NCBI GenBank assembly: GCA_041656175.1
Contig: JBBAEA010000040.1
Span: 1 to 24,190, forward strand
DNA: 24,190 nt
Direction: 5' to 3'
From: JBBAEA01 sp041656175
Lineage (GTDB): Bacteria; Myxococcota_A; Bradymonadia; UBA4248
Position numbers and translations under genes: made by a program. This document shows positions 1-7,240 of the stretch, piece by piece (the stretch's first letter is position 1; every line of letters starts with the position of its first letter). The notes under the pieces were generated by a model that saw only the letters and a program-made list of their open reading frames with translations, made no database searches and was not told the DNA's origin.

Positions 1-57
1 TGTTAGGCCTGCCGCCAGCGTTCGTTCTGAGCCAGGATCAAACTCTCCAGTTTGATC
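1..57 (-). rRNA. rrs: 16S ribosomal RNA gene, 5' end only (partial)
   Basis: The reverse complement of the first bases carries the universal 16S 5' sequence: AGAGTTTGATCCTGGCTCAG followed by the conserved stretch leading into AACGCTGGCGGC. The gene is transcribed leftwards and all but its first ~57 nt lies outside the window. The mature 5' end is placed near 57 by analogy with E. coli 16S, which starts about 8 nt before AGAGTTTGAT; it could be a few bases off. A promoter and leader lie immediately upstream (58-360). Confidence 0.96.
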
Positions 58-294
58 TATTTTTTAAGTACTACTCTAAGAGCAGCACTTTCGCTTTGTT
101 TTGACTGCCTTATTGCTATTTTAGCAACAAGGACTTTAGGCTCGCACTTATAAGCTGACAACATCTATACCGAATTTGCATTCGATACATCTGCTGCTTA
201 TTTTTCTCTCTTGTATTGGTCTTTTCAAGGTCAGCCGAACTATGTCCGCTGATAGCTACCTACGAGGTGGCAAAGCCACTACTCGTGAGCAACG
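58..294 (-). promoter_or_regulatory. rRNA operon leader with boxA-like antitermination site
   Basis: This is the transcribed leader between the inferred start near 294 and 16S. On the minus strand a boxA-like TGCTCTTAGA sits at 84-75, close to the E. coli boxA TGCTCTTTAA that recruits NusB/NusE for rRNA antitermination. At the 5' end of the transcript, 262-286 folds into a stem (arms ACGAG+GTGGC against GCCAC+CTCGT, AAA loop, TA bulge). The RNase III processing stem cannot be judged because its 3' half is outside the window. I see nothing I can name between 361 and 557. Confidence 0.55.
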
Positions 295-300
295 AGCGGC

Positions 301-328
301 AATATACAGAGATTTCTGCACTTGTCAA
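301..328 (-). promoter_or_regulatory. Strong sigma-70-type rRNA promoter
   Basis: On the minus strand a perfect -35 TTGACA (328-323) is followed after 16 nt by a -10 TATATT (306-301). The bases after the -10 are GC-rich (GCCGC), the discriminator type associated with ppGpp-controlled rRNA promoters. Upstream of the -35, 329-360 is rich in A and T tracts, resembling an UP element. The position, ~240 nt upstream of 16S, fits an rrn P1/P2 arrangement. Only one clear promoter was found. Confidence 0.85.
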
Positions 329-557
329 TCTTTTTTTTGCATAAAAATACGCATGCAAAAAACACAACGATAGCGATAGTAAGAGCCTAAGATAAGCTAG
401 CGCATTCTAAACACGAGTACTTTGCGCGCGTAACAAGCCTTTTTCTATGGTACAAGAAAAGCTGCTACTCGTTTGTCTCTACCCAAATACGCTATCTCTC
501 TAGCTCACTATTACACGAACTATTCTTATACTGTTTTGCCATAAGTTTAAGCTACGC

Positions 558-1388
558 TCAGTTACGCTCGCGTAGTGTGGCCTTCGGTTTTACTTTTGGC
601 TCTTCAGGCGTCTCGCTTGGCGCTGGTGCTAACTGCGTTGGCAAATCTGGTGTTTGCGATTCAAGCATCGGCAAAGCCTCTATCGCGCTCTGCTCTGGTT
701 CAGAAGCTAGATCTTTTTCAGCATCTTCCATGGGCAGTTCTTTGCGTTTCCGTTTTGCAATATCTCGCCCAACAGCATCATCCATGAGCTCAAAGGCTTT
801 AGTCAACTCGTTATCCATCACCTCGCTCATAGCCTTAACGACGTAGACGGGCTTATTTTCGGCAACCGCTTTTTTGGCATCAAACTCGTGGTGCCAAATC
901 GTACCACCATCGGCAAAGCGAATTAGGCGGATCCGCATCGCAAGTCGCGAGTACCACTCAGTTTCCGTAACATCGAGTTCTTCAATGGCGATAATTTCAA
1001 CCTCAATGGTATAGTCTGGAACCTTATCCTCGACCACCAGCGACACGCTCTCGAATAGCCCCGTGTAACGCAGGTGCTTTGCAAAAACCTCTTGCAGCAT
1101 TTTACGCGGCCTAGATGCCCACAACCTATACCAATAATATTTAAACTCATAGGGGTTAGCGCGGTAAACAAGCTCTTGGCGGTCGTAAGCCAAAACCGTT
1201 GTAAAGTGTTGTACTAATACACTTTTAGGGTACTTTGGCTTATCGTAGCGCTTTTGGCTTACAAGTGGATAGTCCACGCTAAAATAAACTCGCTCTGGTG
1301 AACTCCCGCCAAAACAAGATACTAAAAAATACGCCAAAAAAAGCCATGTCAGCATTAAGAGCGTTCTATTTCTACCAATAATATCCAA
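558..1388 (-). CDS. ABC-type transport auxiliary lipoprotein (PqiC/YmbA-like)
   Basis: Predicted outer-membrane lipoprotein of the PqiC family, which partners MCE-domain lipid-transport systems of the Mla/Pqi type. A hydrophobic N-terminus ends in a lipobox Leu-Val-Ser-Cys. The family-like block follows: a Tyr-rich 'YDRQELVYRANPYEF' segment, then 'WASRPRKMLQEVF' and 'TGLFESV', as in PqiC proteins where the chain runs from the strand core to the 'LRATGLF' helix. A TTG start at 1388 is chosen because AGGG lies 5 nt upstream and the resulting n-region is basic; a TTG at 1400 and an ATG at 1355 are alternatives. The last ~75 residues form an acidic, Pro-rich tail that I do not associate with the family. 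No MCE or ABC partner gene is adjacent within the window. Family call by motif memory, not by search. Confidence 0.72.
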   Translation of the reverse strand: MDIIGRNRTLLMLTWLFLAYFLVSCFGGSSPERVYFSVDYPLVSQKRYDKPKYPKSVLVQHFTTVLAYDRQELVYRANPYEFKYYWYRLWASRPRKMLQEVFAKHLRYTGLFESVSLVVEDKVPDYTIEVEIIAIEELDVTETEWYSRLAMRIRLIRFADGGTIWHHEFDAKKAVAENKPVYVVKAMSEVMDNELTKAFELMDDAVGRDIAKRKRKELPMEDAEKDLASEPEQSAIEALPMLESQTPDLPTQLAPAPSETPEEPKVKPKATLRERN

Positions 1389-1682
1389 CTTTTCCCTCAA
1401 ATATCCACGTCACTGCAGTGCGCAAGATATACACTTAAAAACTTCAACGCGAGGTGAATGCGAGCAAAACAATGTACAAAGCCGTTCATAGTCTAAAAGC
1501 ATGAACTCCCAAATTTGCCATACGCCATAAAGCCTAGAACAAAGCTTGGCCTAGCACTACACACGCTAGACTTAAGAATAAAACAGCACAACTCCATCCC
1601 TGGCTCATACCCAAGCTTATAAAGCTCTAAGTACCCGCCGATTCGGCGCAATAGTGCACTTCAAGGCGAGCTCTTGCTAGTT

Positions 1683-1711
1683 TTAGCATAAAATGCAAGC
1701 TTAATCATAAT
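1683..1711 (+). promoter_or_regulatory. Candidate promoter for the PolX-like/methyltransferase gene
   Basis: TTAGCA (1683-1688), a 17-nt spacer and CATAAT (1706-1711) lie 31 nt before the ATG at 1742. Both hexamers are 4-5/6 matches to sigma-70 consensus. The rest of the 1389-1741 gap contains a perfect short palindrome CGCCGATTCGGCG at 1636-1648, just upstream of this promoter, which could be an operator or simply a hairpin. I see nothing else in the gap. Confidence 0.35.
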
Positions 1712-1741
1712 GTTTTGGCTAAGGACAAGGAGCAACAAAAC

Positions 1742-3040
1742 ATGTCGGATTCATTGACAGCACTGAGTAAGAAGCTACTTCGCTACGCCACTCTCATTAA
1801 ATTAGAAGGTCGATCAAAGTATTTCCACAAAAAACTGCTACAAGCCGCTGACCTGCTTGCTAGCTACCATGGTACGCGAGAAGATCTATTAGCTTGCGAG
1901 GATCTCGAAGTTGTTTTTCCAAAACTTGGAAAATCCGTACACTGCGCGATACGAGAACTCCTAGAGACGGGAAAACCTCTAGACTTCGATTATATGCAAA
2001 ATAAACATGACAGCTTGCTCTGTGACATCGCCGAGATCCCAGGAATTGGTTGCGTTAGCGCGCATAAGATCTACGCCTCTTTGGGCGTGCAAAGCATGGA
2101 CGAGCTCTGCGGAGCCATACAAGATGGGCGCATTGACGATGTAGCGGGTTGCGGTCCCCTCAAGTTACAAAGTTTGCGCGAGTTCGCCGACGAATACCAA
2201 GCTAGGCACGCCTTAAGCACAGACGTCCAAGTCGAAGCAAGTGCTGAAGCGCTATCTCAAAACGAAATTGTCGACAAACTGCTCTTTTTTTGTCCCAAAT
2301 GTTACCAATCCGCCGTTATTTACCCCATACAACGCGATGAGCCCTGCGTTTGCTCTGCCTGCTCACAGCGCTATCCTTACACAGGCTCTATTCTGCAACT
2401 CAAAGGCGAGGGGCGTAAAGTTAGTGTTCTCGATAAGCAATCGCAACGCTTAAACCCTAGTTTTATGCGCTTGGTCTATCGCCTATCTCCAAGCTGCTTA
2501 CTCGAAGAAATCCTCCTCCGTCTCCCCCCCATCTCTCATAACTTCGGCTCCCCCACTCGCCTGCTCTGCTTTGGCGCAAGCCTCCCTGAGCTTTCACAAA
2601 AAATTTTGCAAAACATCCCAAACAGCCAGATCTTTGCCATTAACGAAAACGAGTTCGCACTCCAAAACCTCAATGCTGTGCTGGGGAAACACGCTCAAAT
2701 TCACCTTATCAGTGCATATAATGAACGTCTTCCCTTTGAAAACGCTATCTTTGATTACGTTATTTGGGATCCGCTCTACCTGCCAACAGTCTTTAGTACC
2801 AAGCTCATCTCGGAGCTGCTGCGAGTCCTCAAACCAAGCTCTACCCTCATCCTAACTGGTCTACGTCTGCCCAGCAAAACTCCAGAACTGCTCAAACGCA
2901 GTTTGGCTAAAATACCTGCTTTCGCTGTTTCTTCCCCACAACTCGAAGAACTGCTCAAAGACTACGAGATGCTTATTCAGGATAGAACGGTTTGTGGTTA
3001 CATCGAAATCATCGCAGTGCAAAAGAGCAGCGAAGGGTAG
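1742..3040 (+). CDS. PolX-like helix-hairpin-helix / zinc ribbon / methyltransferase-like fusion
   Basis: 432 residues. The ATG at 1742 is preferred over an upstream TTG (1715) because AAGGAG ends 9 nt before it. Residues ~3-80 resemble the N-terminal 8-kDa domain of family X DNA polymerases: helical, with 'LIKLEGRSKYFHKKLLQAADLL' and a 'PKLGKSVHCAIRELLETGK' hairpin. Residues ~90-147 form a second HhH unit ('EIPGIGCVSAHKIY', 'VAGCGPLKLQSLREF'). A CxxC-x16-CxxC zinc ribbon follows (Cys184, 187, 204, 207). Residues ~272-385 look like a class I SAM-methyltransferase fold: 'LLCFGASLPEL' in the motif I position, 'LPFENAIFDYVIWDPLYL', then 'ELLRVLKPSSTLILTG'. Motif I lacks the usual GxGxG glycines, so SAM binding is uncertain. 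No polymerase palm (nucleotidyltransferase) domain is present. A DNA-binding modifying enzyme is an inference; substrate unknown. Confidence 0.7.
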   Translation: MSDSLTALSKKLLRYATLIKLEGRSKYFHKKLLQAADLLASYHGTREDLLACEDLEVVFPKLGKSVHCAIRELLETGKPLDFDYMQNKHDSLLCDIAEIPGIGCVSAHKIYASLGVQSMDELCGAIQDGRIDDVAGCGPLKLQSLREFADEYQARHALSTDVQVEASAEALSQNEIVDKLLFFCPKCYQSAVIYPIQRDEPCVCSACSQRYPYTGSILQLKGEGRKVSVLDKQSQRLNPSFMRLVYRLSPSCLLEEILLRLPPISHNFGSPTRLLCFGASLPELSQKILQNIPNSQIFAINENEFALQNLNAVLGKHAQIHLISAYNERLPFENAIFDYVIWDPLYLPTVFSTKLISELLRVLKPSSTLILTGLRLPSKTPELLKRSLAKIPAFAVSSPQLEELLKDYEMLIQDRTVCGYIEIIAVQKSSEG

Positions 3041-3151
3041 CTGTCTTGATTTAAGTCGCTCAGATTTAAGTCGCTCAGCAGAACTTTGTGCTCGCTACTA
3101 AGTCTGAGCTTACAAAGCCTACAAACACCATTGAAGCAAAAGCCGAGTGTA

Positions 3152-3330
3152 CGCAGAAAAACGGGGGGAGCAGCCGCAAAGCCCTGTTTCGCCAAAAACC
3201 GAACGGGGCGTCGCGGGGTGTCCCCGCGGAGGGGGTAGACGCAAACCCACGCACAGCGAGGGGTTGCGGCGTAGGGGGAGACTTCCCCCCCATAAAAAAA
3301 ACTTAAAAACAGCCAAATATACGACTTTGC
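3152..3330 (-). repeat. Interspersed hairpin repeat, family A copy 1
   Basis: This lies between two convergent genes, in the 3041-3394 gap. Read on the minus strand, the left end (3330-3269) has GCAAAGTC, a TATTTGGCTGTTTTT stretch, a T-run and the hairpin GGGGGA-AGTC-TCCCCC. The right end (3238-3152) has CTACCCCCTCCGC, the stem CGCGGGG-aca-CCCCGCG, then GACGCCCCGTTCGG and TTTTTGGCGAAAC. The middle (3239-3268) is short and pairs with itself (CGCAAACCC against GGGTTGCG, one bulge). The same ends recur at 6603, 10246 and 14845. Confidence 0.8.
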
Positions 3331-3394
3331 GGTAGCCCTAGGTGTTACCCCCCCCAACAAAAAAGAATAAACGACTCTCTTTATTGCAGAAACC

Positions 3395-6300
3395 CTAGTT
3401 AACCATACAGTTATCGACGCTAATATAGTCCTCGTTATTTTGATCATTGCACTCGTCGATGATGCGCCCCCCCTTGCCATCGTCATTGACGATGAGCATG
3501 ATTTTTCCTGAGACTAGTGACTGCATCTCGCACTCTACGCGCCTACAATCTCCGACGGGGATATAGTTAGCGGTGTAGGAAGTACAGAGTTTGTTTTTTT
3601 CGCCAGTCTCGGCGACGGCGTAAAAAGAGGCGGGCATTTTGTCGGGAATGAGCTTGGTTCCTCGGTTACAGACGCGCGCGCCGATAACGAATTTATCGCC
3701 AACCTTTCCGCAGACGTTATCTCTCTCGAAAATACCAGTGATGTCGGGGGCGCTATTCATGCCGAGTGCGCCTTGGACGTTTTGTCTAAAGTTGTTGTAT
3801 TTGGGGTTTGTGTAGTTTCGCTCCCAGCTGGCAACGTCGGGGAGAGTGCCATCATCGTTGATGTTGGTGACGTTATAGGCGTGTTGGTTCCAGATCGGGC
3901 GAGATGATGCCCAGCGATCGAAGCGATCGCGAAGGACGTGAACGCCTTGTTGTTTAACGCCGGTGGGATGCGCCGCCCTGCAAACCTTGCCGCCACCAAG
4001 TGCAGCGCTGTTTGGGAGAGGTTCCGTGCATGCGTAGGCGTGGGTGGCGATGTTTGATTCGTCGTAAGCACTATTGCAGTCTGCAATGGTGTTACAGCGG
4101 CAAAAGCCGTTTACGCAGCTCTTCGTAAAACAGTCTTTATCCTTCTCGCAAACTAGCCCCTCATGGTAGGGATCGACGGGGTGACTAGCGCACTTTACTC
4201 CACAGTTGTTGTTGGAGTTCACGATGAGTTCAACGGTGTCGTCATTATCGACGTCGGCCGTAACAGGCGTTTCGTACCATGTACAAGATGTTCGGTAGCT
4301 AGAGAATAGCACCTTACCCGTTGGTCCTTCATAAACGCGGGTGTAGCACTCATCACCGTAGATAATTTCGGCTTTCCCATCGCCGTCGAAATCGAAAACC
4401 ACGCTACCCGTGCGAGCCGAGGTATCATAAGAGACGCGCTTCCAAAGAACGTTTTTCCCTTCACAGGTATTGCCGCGACCATCGTTGAGTGTTGTACCGT
4501 CGCATTCGGGATCGTAGATACCGTAAAGACTGGCGCTCGCCACGCCGACTTCTAAAACGCCGTCACCATCAAAGTCACTAAGATTGGGCGCGCCCCCTGC
4601 AGCAGCGGTTGCAACGTCCATTAACAGTTGATCGCTTAAGGTTTTTAACATCACCCTATTAGAGCCAGTGGCAACGACCTCGGCAATGCCATCTAAAACA
4701 CCGTACTTGAAGTCCTGCGCGGTGGCACCAGCAGTACCAAAATCAGCATAAGCAAACTGCGTACCCGTCAGTGTTAGCGGGTATTTCACTACCCACTGCC
4801 GTTGCCCAGAGTCCCACTTCCAGGCGCCGTCGTTTCGAAGTAGCATCACGTCATCGGATTTATCCAGCTTACCAACAACAGCGAAAATACCTCTATCTAA
4901 GGTAGAAAAATTTTGCGTTTTGTTTACGCGCTCTCCCGTACAAGCATCGAAAACCTCATGCTCCGAAATAACGTAGGCACAGGCTTTATCGTCTAGCTTG
5001 TGCACACTCGGGCCATCCCAGTGTAGAAAGTCCGTCCAACGACTTGAGCCTTGCTTCGTAGCCCAAGCAGTTTCGTACTTGTGCGTTTCGCTATTCCACT
5101 TAAACATGACTAGACCTTGCTTATTATCAGTGTGCGTCTTTTGCGCATGTGCGCGTAGGGTAAATATTTCCACAAATCCATCGCCGTCCACATCGGCAAT
5201 AGCGAGCGGTGCCGATGCAATGATGTGGTTATCGGGGTCATAAATCGATTGATGCACCTTACAGGTATTCCCATCAATAATGCGGATCACACCATAATAA
5301 TTCTCATTAATGCCTGCCGCCGATTCTTCCCCCCCATCCGTATAGTTATAGCTCGGAAAAATAATTTCTGAGGCATTGTTCGCCGAAACAAAGGGCGTGT
5401 CCATTACCATCGGTGTTGTAAGTACATTAACGTGATTGGGGTAGCCGTCGGGATCATTTTCCGCCGTCCACTCGCACTGCAAAACTGGATCAAAAAGTCC
5501 AACCACCGTTTTATACTCGCAGCTCTCATTGACATTGCCTCGCGGACCCTCGCCGTAGGGAATACACTTATTTTTCACGTCGCAAGCACTCATGGTACAG
5601 CAATAACTATCGGCTTTGCAATCGTCATCATTCTTGCACTCTCCGCGCATTTGCACGCATTTTTGATTTAAGCAAACGTAGCCATCAACACAGGGCGACG
5701 TCTCAAGGTGACAGTTATCTCCAGCCTCGGCGGCCTTCACACATTGGTTATTGATGCAATACATACCATCGCGACAGCGATAGCCGCTCACCCCACAGCG
5801 AGCTCCCGCTCCCCCATACTGCGTACACACGCCATCAAGACATTGAAAGCGGAACACATCGTAACAAGCCTGTGGATCCGTCTCATCACAAGCATCGCCC
5901 GCTTGAGGCAAGCGCACACAATGCCCGTTTTCGCAAATCATGGACGTGGGTTCACATTGCAGCTCTATCGCATCGCCGCACTCACTGCCTTCGTCCAAAA
6001 ACTCGCGCACGCAAACGCCGTCACTACATTTCGCAACGCGCACACAGGCTAGCCCGCCGACCTCGCAGGCATCTCCTAGCGAAATCCGCGCAACGCAGCG
6101 CTGTTGGTAGCAATCATCGCTCAAAGCGCAGTCTTCGGGGCTCGCACATTCTGGCTTTTTAACACAACGCCCGTTTTCACAGTTCTCGCCGTCCCCACAG
6201 TCTTCGGGGTTCACACATTCAGGCTTTTGCTTAACACAACGCCCGTTTTCACAGTCCTCGCCGTCCCCACAATCGTCCTTGACCGTGCAATCATCGCCTC

Positions 6301-6472
6301 CCTGATCATCCTTTTTCACGCAGCGCCCTTCCACGCAGTCCTGTGTTTCCAAACAATCGCGTTTGTCCGCGCAAACCTTGCCTTCGCCGCCTATCGTGTC
6401 ATCATTACATGCACTAAGTAAAACAAGTACGGGACACAAAAGCATAAATATCACTAAAACTCGCAAACGCAT
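3395..6472 (-). CDS. Large Cys-rich FG-GAP/VCBS propeller lipoprotein
   Basis: 1025 residues, exported and probably surface-attached. ATG at 6472 with GAGG 5 nt upstream. A hydrophobic signal ends in a lipobox Leu-Ser-Ala-Cys22. Residues ~34-303 are a chain of Cys-rich repeats of the type C-x-x-G-x-C-V found in myxobacterial surface proteins. Residues ~330-755 contain FG-GAP/VCBS-type calcium-binding motifs (DVDGDGFVEI ~427, DFDGDGVLEV ~632, DFDGDGKAEI ~693, DVDNDDTVEL ~739), expected to form a beta-propeller. A second Cys cluster (~757-830) is followed by a 'WNQHAYNVTNINDDG' block (~860), a signature I associate with myxobacterial propeller proteins. The C-terminus (~918-1023) looks like a Cys-stabilised beta-sandwich (CARDB-like). 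Function unknown; adhesion or substrate binding is inferred. A candidate promoter lies at 6521-6549. Confidence 0.88.
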   Translation of the reverse strand: MRLRVLVIFMLLCPVLVLLSACNDDTIGGEGKVCADKRDCLETQDCVEGRCVKKDDQGGDDCTVKDDCGDGEDCENGRCVKQKPECVNPEDCGDGENCENGRCVKKPECASPEDCALSDDCYQQRCVARISLGDACEVGGLACVRVAKCSDGVCVREFLDEGSECGDAIELQCEPTSMICENGHCVRLPQAGDACDETDPQACYDVFRFQCLDGVCTQYGGAGARCGVSGYRCRDGMYCINNQCVKAAEAGDNCHLETSPCVDGYVCLNQKCVQMRGECKNDDDCKADSYCCTMSACDVKNKCIPYGEGPRGNVNESCEYKTVVGLFDPVLQCEWTAENDPDGYPNHVNVLTTPMVMDTPFVSANNASEIIFPSYNYTDGGEESAAGINENYYGVIRIIDGNTCKVHQSIYDPDNHIIASAPLAIADVDGDGFVEIFTLRAHAQKTHTDNKQGLVMFKWNSETHKYETAWATKQGSSRWTDFLHWDGPSVHKLDDKACAYVISEHEVFDACTGERVNKTQNFSTLDRGIFAVVGKLDKSDDVMLLRNDGAWKWDSGQRQWVVKYPLTLTGTQFAYADFGTAGATAQDFKYGVLDGIAEVVATGSNRVMLKTLSDQLLMDVATAAAGGAPNLSDFDGDGVLEVGVASASLYGIYDPECDGTTLNDGRGNTCEGKNVLWKRVSYDTSARTGSVVFDFDGDGKAEIIYGDECYTRVYEGPTGKVLFSSYRTSCTWYETPVTADVDNDDTVELIVNSNNNCGVKCASHPVDPYHEGLVCEKDKDCFTKSCVNGFCRCNTIADCNSAYDESNIATHAYACTEPLPNSAALGGGKVCRAAHPTGVKQQGVHVLRDRFDRWASSRPIWNQHAYNVTNINDDGTLPDVASWERNYTNPKYNNFRQNVQGALGMNSAPDITGIFERDNVCGKVGDKFVIGARVCNRGTKLIPDKMPASFYAVAETGEKNKLCTSYTANYIPVGDCRRVECEMQSLVSGKIMLIVNDDGKGGRIIDECNDQNNEDYISVDNCMVN
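6134..6274 (-). repeat. In-gene tandem repeat encoding Cys-rich units
   Basis: Within the propeller lipoprotein, two adjacent ~70-bp DNA units encode nearly identical peptides ('DCGDGEDCENGRCVK..PEC' and 'DCGDGENCENGRCVK.PEC'). DNA similarity is much higher than between the other Cys-rich units, indicating recent duplication. Confidence 0.75.
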
Positions 6473-6520
6473 AAAAACCTCGTTACTCCAAGCGGAAAAC
6501 CCCGTTGCTTACCAAAGCAT

Positions 6521-6549
6521 AGCTTAGCATGTTCGTGTATTGATTTCAA
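6521..6549 (-). promoter_or_regulatory. Candidate promoter of the propeller lipoprotein gene
   Basis: On the minus strand TTGAAA (6549-6544), 17 nt, TAAGCT (6526-6521), 49 nt before the ATG at 6472. The -35 is good and the -10 is weak. It is the best pair I found in the gap, the rest of which (6603-6964) is repeat sequence. Confidence 0.3.
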
Positions 6550-6602
6550 ATCCACTTAATAAATTTAACCCATAGCGCTTCCCTCCTCATTTTGCTACAG
6601 GG

Positions 6603-6848
6603 CAAGCGCAAAGTCGTCAAATTGATAATTTTCAAGGCGATTTTTTTGTGGGGGAAGTCTCCCCTACGCGCAAGCTTCCCTCAAAATTCGCTAAGTTCCG
6701 CTTTATTTTGTGCGACGTTTAAGCTAACCGCTTAACCGCCGCACAAAATGCGTCACTAATCGACTTTTTTGGGTGATCTTGCGCTACCCCCTCCGCGGGG
6801 ACACCCCGCGACGCCCCGTTCGGTTTTTGCCGAAACAGGACTTTGCGG
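6603..6848 (+). repeat. Interspersed hairpin repeat, family A copy 2
   Basis: The left end (6603-6675) has CAAGCGCAAAGTCGT, a T-run and GGGGA-AGTC-TCCCC followed by TACGCGCAAGC. The right end (6781-6848) has GCGCTACCCCCTCC, CGCGGGG-aca-CCCCGCG, the small stem TTCGG-tttttg-CCGAA and CAGGACTTTGCGG. The middle holds an inverted repeat found in no other copy: ATTTTGTGCG (6705-6714) against CGCACAAAAT (6740-6749), with an inner TTAAGC/GCTTAA stem. It occupies most of the gap between 6473 and 6995. Confidence 0.82.
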
Positions 6849-6865
6849 TCGTGCTACTTGCTCGC

Positions 6866-6964
6866 CCCCTACGCGCAAGCCACCCGCAAAACACGCCAAA
6901 AGCCGCAATACGCCGAACAAAGCTTCAGCTATTCGCCAAAGCTTCGCACGACGTGCGGCTTTTG
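6866..6964 (+). repeat. Partial family A left end plus a second inverted repeat
   Basis: Directly downstream of copy 2, CCCCCTACGCGCAAGC repeats the end of the family A left arm. A new inverted repeat follows: CAAAAGCCGC (6897-6906) against GCGGCTTTTG (6955-6964), with two AAGCTT sites inside the loop. It looks like a truncated or nested second element, ending 32 nt before the stop of the DUF4177-like gene. Confidence 0.55.
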
Positions 6965-6995
6965 CACTCATCAAAGCATTCTTGAGAGGAAAGTC

Positions 6996-7220
6996 TTAAA
7001 TCTTTTGTCTTTTTAGGAAGTACTTCGTATCACCGTTGCGCATAAGCTGAACGGTGCAAAGCTCGTAGCCGTGGTCTCCAAAGATGTTGAGAACACTGGA
7101 TTCATCGACGTTTGGCGGACAAACCGTCTCGCGCGTATCGCCTTTATAAAAGTTAACGTTGCCCTCCGCGCTGACAGAGCGGCGAAGAATAAAATAATCC
7201 CACGGAACGCGTGTAGCCAT
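6996..7220 (-). CDS. Small DUF4177-like protein
   Basis: 74 residues, cytoplasmic (no signal). The ATG has an excellent Shine-Dalgarno AAGGAG five bases upstream. The pattern Trp-Asp-Tyr near the start, a Leu-Asn-x-x-Gly-x-x-Gly-Tyr-Glu-Leu block in the middle and a terminal Tyr-Phe-Leu-Lys-Arg resembles DUF4177-type proteins, where 'LN.LG..GWEL' and a final 'KRP' are typical. No biochemical role is known for that family as far as I know. The gene begins 20 bp after the LRR gene's stop, so the two are very probably co-transcribed. Confidence 0.75.
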   Translation of the reverse strand: MATRVPWDYFILRRSVSAEGNVNFYKGDTRETVCPPNVDESSVLNIFGDHGYELCTVQLMRNGDTKYFLKRQKI

Positions 7221-7240
7221 AGTATCTCCTTCTTATCATG

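Noticed and set aside
176..373. 65-residue plus-strand open frame in the rRNA leader
   Set aside because: It runs antisense across the rRNA promoter and leader, has no Shine-Dalgarno and no recognisable domain.
3088..3335. Several open frames of 60-72 residues on both strands around 3075-3335
   Set aside because: They are translations of repeat A copy 1. Similar Pro/Arg/Gly-rich frames appear wherever this repeat occurs.
6560..6600. Mini-ORF ATG-GGT-TAA behind a perfect GAGGAGGG upstream of the propeller lipoprotein
   Set aside because: It lies upstream of the candidate promoter and is too short to distinguish from chance.
6756..6999. Open frames of 70-76 residues on both strands
   Set aside because: Translations of repeat A copy 2 and its neighbouring palindrome, with no start signals.
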